Shown here: piece by piece, positions 18,112 through 26,656 of the stretch
Position numbering within the stretch: position 1 is the stretch's first letter
Layout: the number at the start of each line of letters is the position of its first letter
DNA from: Candidatus Nitrosopelagicus sp.
Lineage (GTDB): Archaea; Thermoproteota; Nitrososphaeria; Nitrososphaerales; Nitrosopumilaceae
Direction of reading: 5' to 3'
DNA length: 64,000 nucleotides
Assembly (NCBI GenBank): GCA_028345295.1
Contig: JAOMDA010000002.1
Location: forward strand, 1-64,000
Translations under genes and position numbers: made by a program
Notes under the pieces: model-generated
What the model was told of the DNA's origin: nothing
The model's input: the letters and a program-made list of their open reading frames with translations, nothing else
Database searches by the model: none

Positions 18112-19122
18112 ATGGTTAATCTTGGTTCAGATGAAATTATCAAATATCCTTTCTTAGATGAGGCTGGAAAATATCTTAGTGATAAGGGATTCTCATTAGA
18201 AGATTTTGCATTAAATTCCGATCTAAAAAAAATTGTAGAAAATGCATTTGAGCGTATTACTATTTCTCTAGATGGCCATATCTACAAATCAGATCTTACA
18301 TCAAACACTGCATCAACTACAACTGAAACTTTCTCATTTCTAATTGCAGTAATACTTTTGAAACTTGCTGGAATGAATACGTTAACTCGAAGATTTTCTC
18401 TTGCAGAAGCGAGACGTGCTGAAAAATTTCTAGAAAAAGACCTGAAAAATCAACATGATGATAAAAGTAGAAAGATTTCATTAGAAATCCTACAAGAATT
18501 ATTCTCTGTAACTATTCAAAAAGAAGATGAATACTTTACAATTCCTATAGTTGATTATCTAAAACATTCTATTAACTTTCATGAGAGAGAATGGAAACTA
18601 ATTAATAGAAAAATTACTAATGGTAAGGTTCAACTTACTTCACACGAAACTGTTAGATTAGTACGAAAAGAACTAGATAGATATATTTTCTCAAAAATTA
18701 ATTCATCATCATCACCTGAAATGATTCAAGGGTTTGAGCCATATGTTACAAAACTTAAGTTACTTGCAAAAAAATTCGAGGTAAAAACTGTTGAATCAAC
18801 CGAGTACCCACCATGCATAAAACATGCAATAGAAGTTCTTGAAAAAGGTGAGAATCTTTCTCACTCTGGAAGATTTCTTCTTGCAACATTTCTATTGAAT
18901 AAAGGACAAACTGTAGAACAAATTGCACCACTATTCAAAAATGCACCTGACTATAATGCCAAAGTTACATTTTATCAATTGAATCAATTATCTGGAACAT
19001 CTGGAACAGTACAGTACAAGTGTCCCTCATGTGAAAAAGTTAAAAGTCAAAATCTTTGTTTTCCCATTCCAGAATGTGATCCAATAATCAATCCTATACA
19101 ATTTGGGAGAAAGCGAGTATGA
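18112..19122 (+). CDS. priL: DNA primase large subunit
   Basis: Non-catalytic large subunit of the archaeo-eukaryotic primase, 336 residues; it helps initiate RNA/DNA primer synthesis with PriS. The N-terminal part is alpha-helical. The C-terminal Fe-S domain has cysteines at PPCIKHAIEVL (near 238), CPSC (near 303) and LCFPIPEC (near 315), the set expected to bind a [4Fe-4S] cluster. GRFLLATFLLNKGQTVEQIA near 255 matches the conserved PriL C-terminal fold. It overlaps priS by 4 bases (ATGA), so the heterodimer is translationally coupled. Confidence 0.92.
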   Translation: MVNLGSDEIIKYPFLDEAGKYLSDKGFSLEDFALNSDLKKIVENAFERITISLDGHIYKSDLTSNTASTTTETFSFLIAVILLKLAGMNTLTRRFSLAEARRAEKFLEKDLKNQHDDKSRKISLEILQELFSVTIQKEDEYFTIPIVDYLKHSINFHEREWKLINRKITNGKVQLTSHETVRLVRKELDRYIFSKINSSSSPEMIQGFEPYVTKLKLLAKKFEVKTVESTEYPPCIKHAIEVLEKGENLSHSGRFLLATFLLNKGQTVEQIAPLFKNAPDYNAKVTFYQLNQLSGTSGTVQYKCPSCEKVKSQNLCFPIPECDPIINPIQFGRKRV

Positions 19123-20240
19123 ATGAAAAAGATGTTATGTTACTAGAAGATACATTCAAAAAATTTTACTTTGAACATTTTGATCTATTACACGTACCAG
19201 AAAGTCCTAAACTACGTGAATTTGGATTTCAAAAATTCAATGGAGGAATGAATCGTCATATTACACTGAAATCCGATAAGGAACTTCATCTATTATTAAT
19301 GCAAAACAAGCCATCTGATGTTTACTGCTCAAATGCTTGTTATAGATTCCCTAACTTACCTATGACAGAAAAGGATTGGCTTAATGCAGATCTAATTTTT
19401 GATATTGATGCAAAGGACCTAAGAAAGACACATTCTGTTAATAATAGTGTGATAAAATGTTCAGACTGTAATCAAATTTCTAGTCTAAGTGACTCTTGTC
19501 ATAACTGTGAATCAACAAAACTTGCAGTAATTACATTGACATGTTCTGATTGTATTAAATCAACAAAAGACGAAGTAAAGAAATTAAATCAAATTCTAAC
19601 GGATGATTTAGGAATTAACCCACAAAGTATTGAGATCTTTTTTTCAGGAAATGAGGGATTTCATATCTATGTACCAAAATCAGAATATCAAGAAATTGGA
19701 TCAAAAGAACGAGCTGAGATATCTGATTATATTATGTTTCGTGGGGCAATACCTGAAACATTTGGTTTTAAAAAATTTAATTCGAATAAATCATCTCTCC
19801 CAAAATTTGAAGATGATGGATGGAATGGAAAACTTGCAAAACAATTGTATGGAACAAAATCAAATCGTTCAAAAAGCATACAAAAAATTATCTCTGGCGG
19901 GTATAGTCTATTCCAGAAAAGATTAGAACAATTTAGAGATACAATTGGAATTAAGATTGATCCAAATGTTACTAATGATATTCATAGAATTTTTAGATTG
20001 CCTGGATCTATAAACAGTAAGAGTGGTCTTACAAAAATTTTTGTTGAAAATTTGGAAAAATTTGATCCATATGTTGATGCATGCTTTATAGATGATGAAG
20101 AAACCAACGTTAAGGCAAATTGTCCTATAAAATTTTCCCTAAAAAATAAAAAATTTGGCCCTTACAAGAATGAGATCGTTTCATTACCAAAATTTGCTGC
20201 GATCTATATGATTTGTAAGGGAATTGCGTCTACAACGTAA
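19119..20240 (+). CDS. priS: DNA primase catalytic small subunit
   Basis: Catalytic primase polymerase of the AEP superfamily, 373 residues. The active-site metal motif is LIFDIDAKDL near residue 88 (DxD). A zinc-stem follows, CSDCNQISSLSDSCHNCES near 113. FFSGNEGFHIYVP near 173 supplies the conserved SGxxGxH motif, and a third acidic site is likely around IGIKIDPNVTNDIHRIFRLPGS near 280. The start ATG overlaps the priL stop. Length is within the usual archaeal range (about 330-380). Its usual job is making primers for leading and lagging strands. Confidence 0.95.
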   Translation: MNEKDVMLLEDTFKKFYFEHFDLLHVPESPKLREFGFQKFNGGMNRHITLKSDKELHLLLMQNKPSDVYCSNACYRFPNLPMTEKDWLNADLIFDIDAKDLRKTHSVNNSVIKCSDCNQISSLSDSCHNCESTKLAVITLTCSDCIKSTKDEVKKLNQILTDDLGINPQSIEIFFSGNEGFHIYVPKSEYQEIGSKERAEISDYIMFRGAIPETFGFKKFNSNKSSLPKFEDDGWNGKLAKQLYGTKSNRSKSIQKIISGGYSLFQKRLEQFRDTIGIKIDPNVTNDIHRIFRLPGSINSKSGLTKIFVENLEKFDPYVDACFIDDEETNVKANCPIKFSLKNKKFGPYKNEIVSLPKFAAIYMICKGIASTT

Positions 20241-20308
20241 TTTTTCTACTAAAATCGTGTTTTTTACTGATAAGGTATTAATTGATGAAAAAGAGATCGA
20301 GATAAGTT

Positions 20309-23158
20309 ATGTATAGTGCTGAAAAACAAGACGGTGACGCACCACCACCTGATGCTGGAAAAATAATTAGATTAGGAATAGTTGCTTTAGTTGGAGTTGT
20401 AATTTTTGCATTAGCAGGAAATTCTGCTGTAATTTTCTCCATGAATGTCACAGAATTTGCTGATACTTTTACCAAACCTCTAATGTTCTCATTAATTGCA
20501 GGATTAGTATTAGCAGGAATCGCATTAATTCGTGTAAATGTAGTAAAACGTTCTTCATTAACTTGGTTTTTTATCAAAGTTGCAATTAATTTACTAAACA
20601 GAACTCCTAATGTACAAACTAATCAGTTAATTCCAAATTTTAGAGATTACAAATTATCAGGAGTTCATTTTGTAATCTGGCAAATTACAAAACTTCTGTT
20701 ATTTGGTGCATTTTTTGCAAATTTGATGTTCGGTTTTGGACTGGTGTATTTAGTTGAAGGTAATGATCTTGCATTAGAAAGTATAACCACAATATTCTCT
20801 CTGCCATTTGTTACACCATCATATGATCCATCATTTGCAATGGATAACGTAACACCAATGATACCAGGTTTGTTGTTGATTGTTCCTCCAATTTTAGGTG
20901 CAATTGGTTTACGTTTACTGTTATACATAGGATTTCATTCCATTATCGGTGTTGCAACATCATATATTCACGATTCCACTGATGGAAAGCCCAGATATCT
21001 GAATTATCTTTCAACAATTGAAGCAATAATTGGAATCGGAATTGTTTGGGTTGCATTTAACATGTTCTTTACAGACACAATTGATTACAATACTAGGTAT
21101 GCTATTGGTGGAACATTTGTTGTCGGATTTGCATTAATTGCATTTTCAATTTTTGATAGAATGCGTGCCAAAGTTCTCACACATATGTTCAAGAGAGATG
21201 TCTATATTCGTGTAATAACAATTATCGCAATTGCATTAGTAGTTGGAATTGCTATGAGTGTTAATAACAGTGTAGCAGATGCAAAAAAGATTGAATATCT
21301 TGGTCCATACACAGCACAACAAATAGGTGTAAATCGATATCTTGGTGAATTACAATATGTTACTGAGAATACACATGAAGTAGGTATTCCTTCAGTTAAT
21401 CCTAATAATATTGCAAGTTATGTAGAAGATAATGACGATGTATTAAGTAAAATTAGAGTCTGGGATTGGAATGCAGCCTTTGCAAAATTAAAGCCAGAAA
21501 TTGGTCTAATTCCGTACGTTGATTTTGAAGATAATGATATTCTTAGGTTTGATGATAAACTATACTGGACTGCATCTATGAAACCAATATTACCATCTTC
21601 AGTTAGCCTTGAAAACCAATGGTATAACGAACATCTTGTTTATACCCATGTGCCTGATGGCTTTCTAACTTTAGAAGCAACAAGTGGTCAGATTGTAGAT
21701 AGTGCTGAATTATTTGAACAACGAGCAATCTATTATGGTGAGGGAGGATTACTTGATGAAACATGGTCAGGTTATCCAGTCAACCGTACAGAAAGTGCAG
21801 AACTAAATAATGCAAAATATGAAGGTGCTGGAGGTGTAGATGTACCTCCACCATTAAGTTGGATTTTTGAACCAAACTTTTTGCTTTCATATCCGGGTGA
21901 GTCTGTACACATAATGAGATACAAGGATGTAAATGAAAGAATGCAAACACTGTATCCATACTTTTTGTATAATCTATTTGGAAAAGAATTAGATTCTTAT
22001 CCTGTAACTGATGGAACAAGTACTTACTGGTTAGTACCACTGATTGTTGGATTTGATACAAGTGATATTCCATATTCGGCAGGAAATCCGTATCTAAGAT
22101 TAGCTGGATATGGATTAGTTGATACCTATAATGGTGATATTAGTTTAATCAAATCTGGCGATGACTTTTTTTCAAACATGATGATGTCACAATATCAAGA
22201 TGACATTATTGAAACTCCTGCATGGTTATCAGAACAGATAAGATATCCAGAAGAACTATTCAAGTGGAAGACTGAGATGTATAACATCTATCACGTTACA
22301 GATGTGGAAACATTCATTCAAGCAAACGAATTCTATGAAATTCCAAGAGGTTTGGATACATACTATATTGAAGCCAAGCCACCAGGATTTGAAGAACCAG
22401 AATTTGTAGGTCTCTTATCACTGGAATTACGAGGTTCACAAGGTCGTAACTTGGCAGGATACATGGTAGTTCAGAATGATCTTGCACACTTAGGTCAAAT
22501 GACATTCTATGAAGTTCCATTGGATTCTGAAACTAAACTTCTTGGACCAAGTTCTGTTCGTGAAGCACTAGACAAAGACCCTGACTTTGCACAACTAAAG
22601 ACACTTTTACGAAATCCAAGAATTGGTGATAATATACTGTATCAAGTAGGCGAACATGATACTTACTTTATTCCAGTTTATACTGCAGGAGCAGGTGGTG
22701 CCGTTGCACAATTAGGAACTATTGCAGCTGTTGGTGCAGCATTTACAGGAGAATATTATGTTGGATTAGGTGAAACTCAAGAACAAGCATTTGAAGCATA
22801 TTTGCAAAAACTTTCTGGTGTAGTTCCTGCAGCTACCAGTGTTGATGGTGTTGTTCAACTAGATAGAGATCAGAGAATTGAGAAAGTATTAACAATATTT
22901 GAAGAAGAGGGCTTTGCATTAATTACACCAACAACAATGCAGATACCATTATCATTTGAGGAAGGTCAGATTGTATATTATACAGATTTAGATTATGAAG
23001 CAACTGAAACTCTTGTAAATGAGTTCCTTGAAAAATCTGGAAATTCTAACAAGAGAATACTCATGTGGGAAGAAGGCTCTACAATTAATCTAGGTACTAT
23101 TACGATAGTAGATTCAGTTCCTGAAATGCATTACATTTCGATTCAGATTGGTAAATAA
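20309..23158 (+). CDS. UPF0182 (COG1615) family large membrane protein
   Basis: A 949-residue membrane protein of unknown function. About seven hydrophobic helices fill residues 20-320 (for example IVALVGVVIFALAGNSAVIF near 30 and VITIIAIALVVGIAMSV near 300). A large, probably extracytoplasmic domain follows. Family-like stretches are LGELQYVTENTHEV near 350, WYNEHLVYTHVPDGF near 440, IYYGEGGLLDE near 480, YPVTDGTSTYWLVPLIV near 565 and RYPEELFKWKTEMYNIYHVTD near 650. UPF0182 proteins are best known from cyanobacteria and actinobacteria. It lies downstream of the primase genes with its own 68-base leader region and has no obvious functional partner. Confidence 0.82.
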   Translation: MYSAEKQDGDAPPPDAGKIIRLGIVALVGVVIFALAGNSAVIFSMNVTEFADTFTKPLMFSLIAGLVLAGIALIRVNVVKRSSLTWFFIKVAINLLNRTPNVQTNQLIPNFRDYKLSGVHFVIWQITKLLLFGAFFANLMFGFGLVYLVEGNDLALESITTIFSLPFVTPSYDPSFAMDNVTPMIPGLLLIVPPILGAIGLRLLLYIGFHSIIGVATSYIHDSTDGKPRYLNYLSTIEAIIGIGIVWVAFNMFFTDTIDYNTRYAIGGTFVVGFALIAFSIFDRMRAKVLTHMFKRDVYIRVITIIAIALVVGIAMSVNNSVADAKKIEYLGPYTAQQIGVNRYLGELQYVTENTHEVGIPSVNPNNIASYVEDNDDVLSKIRVWDWNAAFAKLKPEIGLIPYVDFEDNDILRFDDKLYWTASMKPILPSSVSLENQWYNEHLVYTHVPDGFLTLEATSGQIVDSAELFEQRAIYYGEGGLLDETWSGYPVNRTESAELNNAKYEGAGGVDVPPPLSWIFEPNFLLSYPGESVHIMRYKDVNERMQTLYPYFLYNLFGKELDSYPVTDGTSTYWLVPLIVGFDTSDIPYSAGNPYLRLAGYGLVDTYNGDISLIKSGDDFFSNMMMSQYQDDIIETPAWLSEQIRYPEELFKWKTEMYNIYHVTDVETFIQANEFYEIPRGLDTYYIEAKPPGFEEPEFVGLLSLELRGSQGRNLAGYMVVQNDLAHLGQMTFYEVPLDSETKLLGPSSVREALDKDPDFAQLKTLLRNPRIGDNILYQVGEHDTYFIPVYTAGAGGAVAQLGTIAAVGAAFTGEYYVGLGETQEQAFEAYLQKLSGVVPAATSVDGVVQLDRDQRIEKVLTIFEEEGFALITPTTMQIPLSFEEGQIVYYTDLDYEATETLVNEFLEKSGNSNKRILMWEEGSTINLGTITIVDSVPEMHYISIQIGK

Positions 23159-23285
23159 TTAACATCCTTTAATTCCACTACCAACGAAGAAAGGATAACA
23201 GCCAAACCACATTCCTCATATCTTGGTTTCATTGAATCTTTTTCTTAAATAATGAAATTTATTACAAGCATACTTTGCTATTTTC

Positions 23286-23828
23286 ATGTTACTAGTTGTA
23301 GATAATGGATCGGTATTCATTAGGGAAGTTTCTAAAGTTCTTTCCAACAATCATACAGAATATACCATAATTCCTTTTCATAATGTCATAAAGACAGAGC
23401 TGAAAAGATTTGATTCTTTTATTCTGTCTGGTAGACGAAGAAATGACCAAAAAATGAATGCAAATAATTCAGAAATCATAAATCATGCTGTGTCTGAAAA
23501 GAAATCACTGCTTGGAATATGTTATGGAGCAGAAATTCTTGCCTTGACGCTTGGAGGTACCATACGTAAATTAGATGATCCAATCAAAGGATTACATTCA
23601 GTAAATATTACAAAGAAAAATCCACTGGTTGACAAAGAAATTAAGGTATATCAAAGTCATAGTTATGAGATTGCAAAGTTAGGATCTCAACTAGAAAGCT
23701 ATGCAAGTTCTAATACTTGCCAACATGAGATATTCAAACACCACGATTTACCAATATTTGGTACCCAGTTTCACCCAGAGATGAGTAATGATGGTAAATC
23801 ACTAATTGAATTCTTTGTAAAATTATAG
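23286..23828 (+). CDS. class I glutamine amidotransferase (GuaA glutaminase-subunit-like)
   Basis: A 180-residue single-domain glutaminase. The nucleophile elbow is LLGICYGAEILALTLGG with Cys near 79. The His and Glu of the triad lie in GTQFHPEMSNDGKSL near 160. Order and length match the archaeal GMP synthetase subunit A, which hands ammonia to a separate ATP-pyrophosphatase subunit. The SGRRRN stretch replaces the usual SGGP, and no synthetase subunit is adjacent, so the partner may differ. It is transcribed alone after UPF0182. Confidence 0.8.
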   Translation: MLLVVDNGSVFIREVSKVLSNNHTEYTIIPFHNVIKTELKRFDSFILSGRRRNDQKMNANNSEIINHAVSEKKSLLGICYGAEILALTLGGTIRKLDDPIKGLHSVNITKKNPLVDKEIKVYQSHSYEIAKLGSQLESYASSNTCQHEIFKHHDLPIFGTQFHPEMSNDGKSLIEFFVKL

Positions 23829-23859
23829 ATTGAAATATGGTTTATAATCGTGAAAATTC

Positions 23860-23970
23860 ATGGTAAAGAAACTTGAAATTGATTATAACGACAAAGGAGA
23901 GATAATATCTCCTTCGTACGTAGACATTGTCGCAAAAATTAATGAAATAATTGATAAGATCGAAAACTGA
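23860..23970 (+). CDS. 36-residue microprotein
   Basis: An ATG-started 36-codon frame (MVKKLEIDYNDKGEI..., ending DKIEN) too short for the ORF track, 31 bases after the amidotransferase stop on the same strand. It is charged, probably a beta hairpin followed by an amphipathic helix (VDIVAKINEIIDKI). Codon use resembles its neighbours, and the frame fills the gap before the tRNA. It may be cotranscribed with the amidotransferase. I do not recognise it; a chance frame is possible. Confidence 0.5.
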   Translation: MVKKLEIDYNDKGEIISPSYVDIVAKINEIIDKIEN

Positions 23971-23986
23971 TCATAATATTAAAAAA

Positions 23987-24061
23987 TGCGGAGTGCGGGA
24001 TTTGAACACGCGACCTTCAGCTTGGGAAGCTGACGTCATAACCGATCTAGACTAACTCCGC
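23987..24061 (-). tRNA. tRNA-Gly(CCC)
   Basis: Minus-strand cloverleaf of 75 bases. The 7-bp acceptor stem is GCGGAGT/ACTCCGC, the anticodon stem TCAGC/GCTGA holds the loop TTCCCAA, giving anticodon CCC (Gly, codon GGG), and the T loop is TTCAAAT. The discriminator is A, and CCA is not encoded. The T stem GCGTG/CCCGC has one U-C mismatch (positions 52-62). No intron. A TATA element lies about 28 bases upstream. Confidence 0.93.
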
Positions 24062-24085
24062 GCGTCTCAATTTTACTGATCAGGA

Positions 24086-24092
24086 TTATATA
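24086..24092. promoter_or_regulatory. shared TATA element between tRNA-Gly and a zinc-ribbon gene
   Basis: TTATATA lies centrally in the 52-base divergent gap. It is about 28 bases from the tRNA-Gly 5' end on the minus strand and 25 bases from the ATG at 24114 on the plus strand. Both distances match archaeal TATA-to-start spacing, so one near-palindromic box may serve both directions. Confidence 0.5.
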
Positions 24093-24113
24093 CGTTAACT
24101 AAGAATTAGGGCT

Positions 24114-24287
24114 ATGGATGCAAAGTGTCCCGAGTGTGATCTAGTAGCAATTTTAGATGATGAGTGCACCAAAATTAAATGTCCTCACTGTAATTTTGAA
24201 TCTAATTATGATGACTACATTGAGATAATGAAAGACAAAGCAATCAATATGTCAGCTGATTACATTCCAGATAGACCAGGATTTTAA
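24114..24287 (+). CDS. zinc-ribbon microprotein (57 aa)
   Basis: ATG-started frame of 57 codons missed by the ORF track. Two CxxC knuckles (CPEC near residue 5 and CPHC near 23) form a compact zinc ribbon, followed by an acidic helix and the tail ADYIPDRPGF. It resembles small archaeal zinc-ribbon adaptors such as LysW in size and knuckles, but lacks the LysW C-terminal EDWGE signature, so it is not called LysW. The mRNA is probably leaderless. It meets the next microprotein gene tail to tail with no spacer. Confidence 0.75.
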   Translation: MDAKCPECDLVAILDDECTKIKCPHCNFESNYDDYIEIMKDKAINMSADYIPDRPGF

Positions 24288-24410
24288 TTACCAAAAGTTT
24301 CCCTTATCTGAACAATCTAGATGTGAACCACATCTTGGGCAAATTAAATGGCAGGCCTGAACATCCAACATAATCTCTTTACATCTTGGACATTCAGTCT
24401 TATCTTTCAT
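24288..24410 (-). CDS. double-CxxC zinc-finger microprotein (40 aa)
   Basis: A 40-residue frame on the minus strand, missed by the ORF track. Two zinc knuckles are visible, CPRCKEIM near residue 7 and CPRCGSHLDC near 24, with an additional Cys and His between them (QACHLIC). The stop codon directly abuts the stop of the plus-strand zinc-ribbon gene. Single-domain zinc microproteins of this size are common in archaea. Function unknown; protein- or RNA-binding is likely. Confidence 0.7.
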   Translation of the reverse strand: MKDKTECPRCKEIMLDVQACHLICPRCGSHLDCSDKGNFW

Positions 24411-24499
24411 AGAAATATGATATCAAAATAAGATTAAAGATTTTTTAGCAAACTTTTTTGTCCAAAGGTTAATTAGTAGTTCAAATTTTTTCAGATCAC

Positions 24500-24946
24500 T
24501 TGGCTAATTACAAACTAACAGTATCTGACAAAAATGGAAAATCCATTTCAAAAGAAGTAAAAGAAGCTGATGCAAATCCATTACTTGGTTTAGAAATTCC
24601 CGCTGAAACTGATGGATCCATTGTTGGTCTTTCAGGAAAAATAACCATAACTGGTGGAAGTGATAAATCAGGTGTACCCATGAGATCAGATGTACATGGT
24701 CAGGCACGAAAATATGTATTATTATCAAAAGGTGTTGGATTACAAGATACAGAAAAAGGATTAAGAAAAAGAAAACTTGTTAGAGGTAATACCATCTCTG
24801 ATGAGATTTATCAACTAAATTGCAAGTTTGACGGTGAATTAAAAGCAGAAGAGGCTAACGTAGAGGCACAAGAAGAAGCACCAAATAAAGAAGCACCAAA
24901 GAAAGAAGCACCAAAGAAAGAAGCACCAAAGAAAGAAGATAAATAA
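24500..24946 (+). CDS. rps6e: 30S ribosomal protein S6e with lysine-rich tail
   Basis: Ribosomal protein of the small subunit (archaea/eukaryote S6e), 148 residues. The core is unmistakable: ANYKLTVSDKNGKSISKEV, LGLEIPAETDGSIVGLSGKI, TGGSDKSGVPMRSDVHGQ near 52, and GLRKRKLVRGNTISDEIYQ near 87. The start is TTG. After residue 115 there is a tail of four EAP(K/N)K repeats ending KKEDK, encoded by 15-base tandem repeats. S6e, aIF2 gamma and the PIN protein form a typical archaeal gene string on one strand. Confidence 0.95.
   Translation: MANYKLTVSDKNGKSISKEVKEADANPLLGLEIPAETDGSIVGLSGKITITGGSDKSGVPMRSDVHGQARKYVLLSKGVGLQDTEKGLRKRKLVRGNTISDEIYQLNCKFDGELKAEEANVEAQEEAPNKEAPKKEAPKKEAPKKEDK
24875..24934 (+). 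repeat. four 15-base tandem repeats in the S6e tail
   Basis: The unit GAAGCACCAAAGAAA occurs four times in tandem, the first copy with one changed base (AAATAAA). It is in frame and encodes EAPKK (first EAPNK). Copy number could vary by slippage without breaking the reading frame. Confidence 0.9.
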
Positions 24947-24997
24947 AATTCTAAATTAAAGGCATACCTTAACATAGTACAATTTCAGTTTTTAACT

Positions 24998-26260
24998 ATG
25001 CATTGGAAAGATTCTCTTCCTGATTGGTATGTAAAAAAATATGGACGTCAGCCATGTGTAAATATTGGCACAGCAGGTCATGTTGATCACGGAAAAACAT
25101 CACTTATTCAGGCATTAACTGGTAAATGGACAAGTGTTCATAGTCAAGAACTTAAAAGAGGAATTACAATTAGAGTTGGATATTCTGATGCAGCATTTTA
25201 CAAATGTCCAAAATGTGAAGCACCATCAAACTATTCTGCATCAACAGAATGTCCAAACTGTAAAGCAGAAACTGAGTTGAGTAGAGTTGTCAGTTTTGTA
25301 GACAGTCCAGGGCATGAGAGTCTTATGGCAAATATGTTATCAGGTTCTGCATTAATGGATGGTGCCATATTACTAGTCGCAGCAAATGAAAAAGTTCCTC
25401 AACCTCAGAGCAAGGAACATCTTTTAGCCCTTCAAACACTTGGAATCACACAAATTGTTGTTGTTCAAAATAAAGTTGATCTAATTAGTTACAAAGAAGC
25501 ATTAACAAACTATTCTGATATTACAAAATTTACCAAGGGAACAAATGCATCTAAATCACCAATTGTTCCAGTATCAGCCCAATCAGGTCTGAATCTTGAT
25601 GCGTTAATTTCTACTATAGAAAATAATATTAAAACACCAGAAAGAGACGAATCTAAAAATTCGGTTTTGCACGTTTTACGTTCATTTGATATCAACAAAC
25701 CTGGAAGTATTATTCAAGATATGAAAGGTGGAGTGATTGGTGGAAGTCTAACACAGGGAATCTTTAATGTTGGAGACGAAATAGAAATCAAGCCTGGATT
25801 GAACAATGACAAAAAACAGAGCTACGAACCAATCCATACCGAAATCGTCTCATTAGGTACTGGTGCAGGTACAGTTGATTCTGTAAAACCGGGTGGTTTG
25901 GTCGCTATAGGAACAAAATTAGATCCTACACTAACAAGAGGTGACTCGTTGCTTGGCTCAGTTGTAGGAAAACCAGACTCGTTACCTGATAACTCTAACA
26001 ACGCAAGATTAGAAATTAGTTTGTTTGATTCAGCAGTTGGTTCTGCCAATGAAGAAAAGATAACTCCTATCAAAATAGGAGAGAATCTACGAGTAAATAT
26101 TGGAACTGCTCCAATTCTTGGAAAGGTTACTAATGTCAAATCTGAAAACATTGAATTATCTTTTAAAAGATCAGTATGCCTCTTTGAAAAAAGTAACGTT
26201 GCTATCAGCAGAAGGATTTCTGACAGATGGCGATTAATTGGTGCCGGAATAGTTGGTTAA
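24998..26260 (+). CDS. eif2g: translation initiation factor aIF2 gamma subunit
   Basis: GTPase subunit of aIF2 that carries initiator Met-tRNA to the ribosome. The protein has 420 residues. G1 is GTAGHVDHGKTSLIQAL near 25; switch 1 is SQELKRGITIRVGYSD near 48; a zinc knuckle CPKC...CPNC follows near 70-90; G3 DSPGHES is near 104; G4 NKVD is near 155. Two beta-barrel domains complete the protein. Start ATG. The gene lies between S6e and the PIN-domain gene, which overlaps its 3' end by 8 bases. The alpha subunit is encoded about 1 kb downstream on the other strand. Confidence 0.97.
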   Translation: MHWKDSLPDWYVKKYGRQPCVNIGTAGHVDHGKTSLIQALTGKWTSVHSQELKRGITIRVGYSDAAFYKCPKCEAPSNYSASTECPNCKAETELSRVVSFVDSPGHESLMANMLSGSALMDGAILLVAANEKVPQPQSKEHLLALQTLGITQIVVVQNKVDLISYKEALTNYSDITKFTKGTNASKSPIVPVSAQSGLNLDALISTIENNIKTPERDESKNSVLHVLRSFDINKPGSIIQDMKGGVIGGSLTQGIFNVGDEIEIKPGLNNDKKQSYEPIHTEIVSLGTGAGTVDSVKPGGLVAIGTKLDPTLTRGDSLLGSVVGKPDSLPDNSNNARLEISLFDSAVGSANEEKITPIKIGENLRVNIGTAPILGKVTNVKSENIELSFKRSVCLFEKSNVAISRRISDRWRLIGAGIVG

Positions 26261-26621
26261 AGTAATTACTGATACCAGTTTTTTGATGCTTTTAGTCTCT
26301 AATAGAATTAAAAACATGAATGACATAGACGTTGAAATTGGTCATCTAGAGTTTATTGTTCCCGAAATAGTAATTGAAGAACTAAAGCATCTCTCTAATG
26401 ATGAATCAAAAGGAAAAGTTGCACTTCAAACATTAGAACTGATAAAATCATATGAAACCAACTCAATTTCTGGTAAAACTGCTGATGATGGTATATTGAA
26501 TTTTGTAAAAGAAAATGGTGGAATGGTAGCAACTATAGATAAAGAACTAAAGAGTAAGATCAAAGAAGTCGGAGGTTCTGTTTTATCAATACATAATGAT
26601 AAGATCGTTCTTGAAAACTAG
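26253..26621 (+). CDS. PIN-domain protein, Fcf1/Utp24-like (rRNA processing type)
   Basis: PIN-fold nuclease candidate of 122 residues. The acidic residues expected to bind Mg2+ are visible: ITDTSFLM near 5, PEIVIEELKHL near 37, KTADDGILNF near 74, and ATIDKELKSK near 92. The start is TTG, overlapping aIF2 gamma by 8 bases. This aIF2gamma-PIN linkage is common in archaea, where the protein is annotated as Fcf1/Utp24-like and thought to act in ribosome maturation. No antitoxin gene is adjacent, which argues against a VapC toxin. Confidence 0.82.
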   Translation: MVKVITDTSFLMLLVSNRIKNMNDIDVEIGHLEFIVPEIVIEELKHLSNDESKGKVALQTLELIKSYETNSISGKTADDGILNFVKENGGMVATIDKELKSKIKEVGGSVLSIHNDKIVLEN

Positions 26622-26656
26622 AAAACTTTATTTTTTAAATAAACATTCAAAGAATA

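Noticed and set aside
20281-20321. TTGATGA followed by CTGA at the start of the UPF0182 gene, as a C/D sRNA
   Set aside because: No complementary terminal stem, the D-like CTGA is inside the reading frame, and no C' or D' boxes are seen.
24114-24287. LysW amino-group carrier protein
   Set aside because: The zinc ribbon fits, but the required C-terminal EDWGE-like end is missing.
26253-26621. VapC-type toxin of a toxin-antitoxin pair
   Set aside because: No antitoxin gene adjoins it, and the overlap with aIF2 gamma is the common archaeal housekeeping arrangement.
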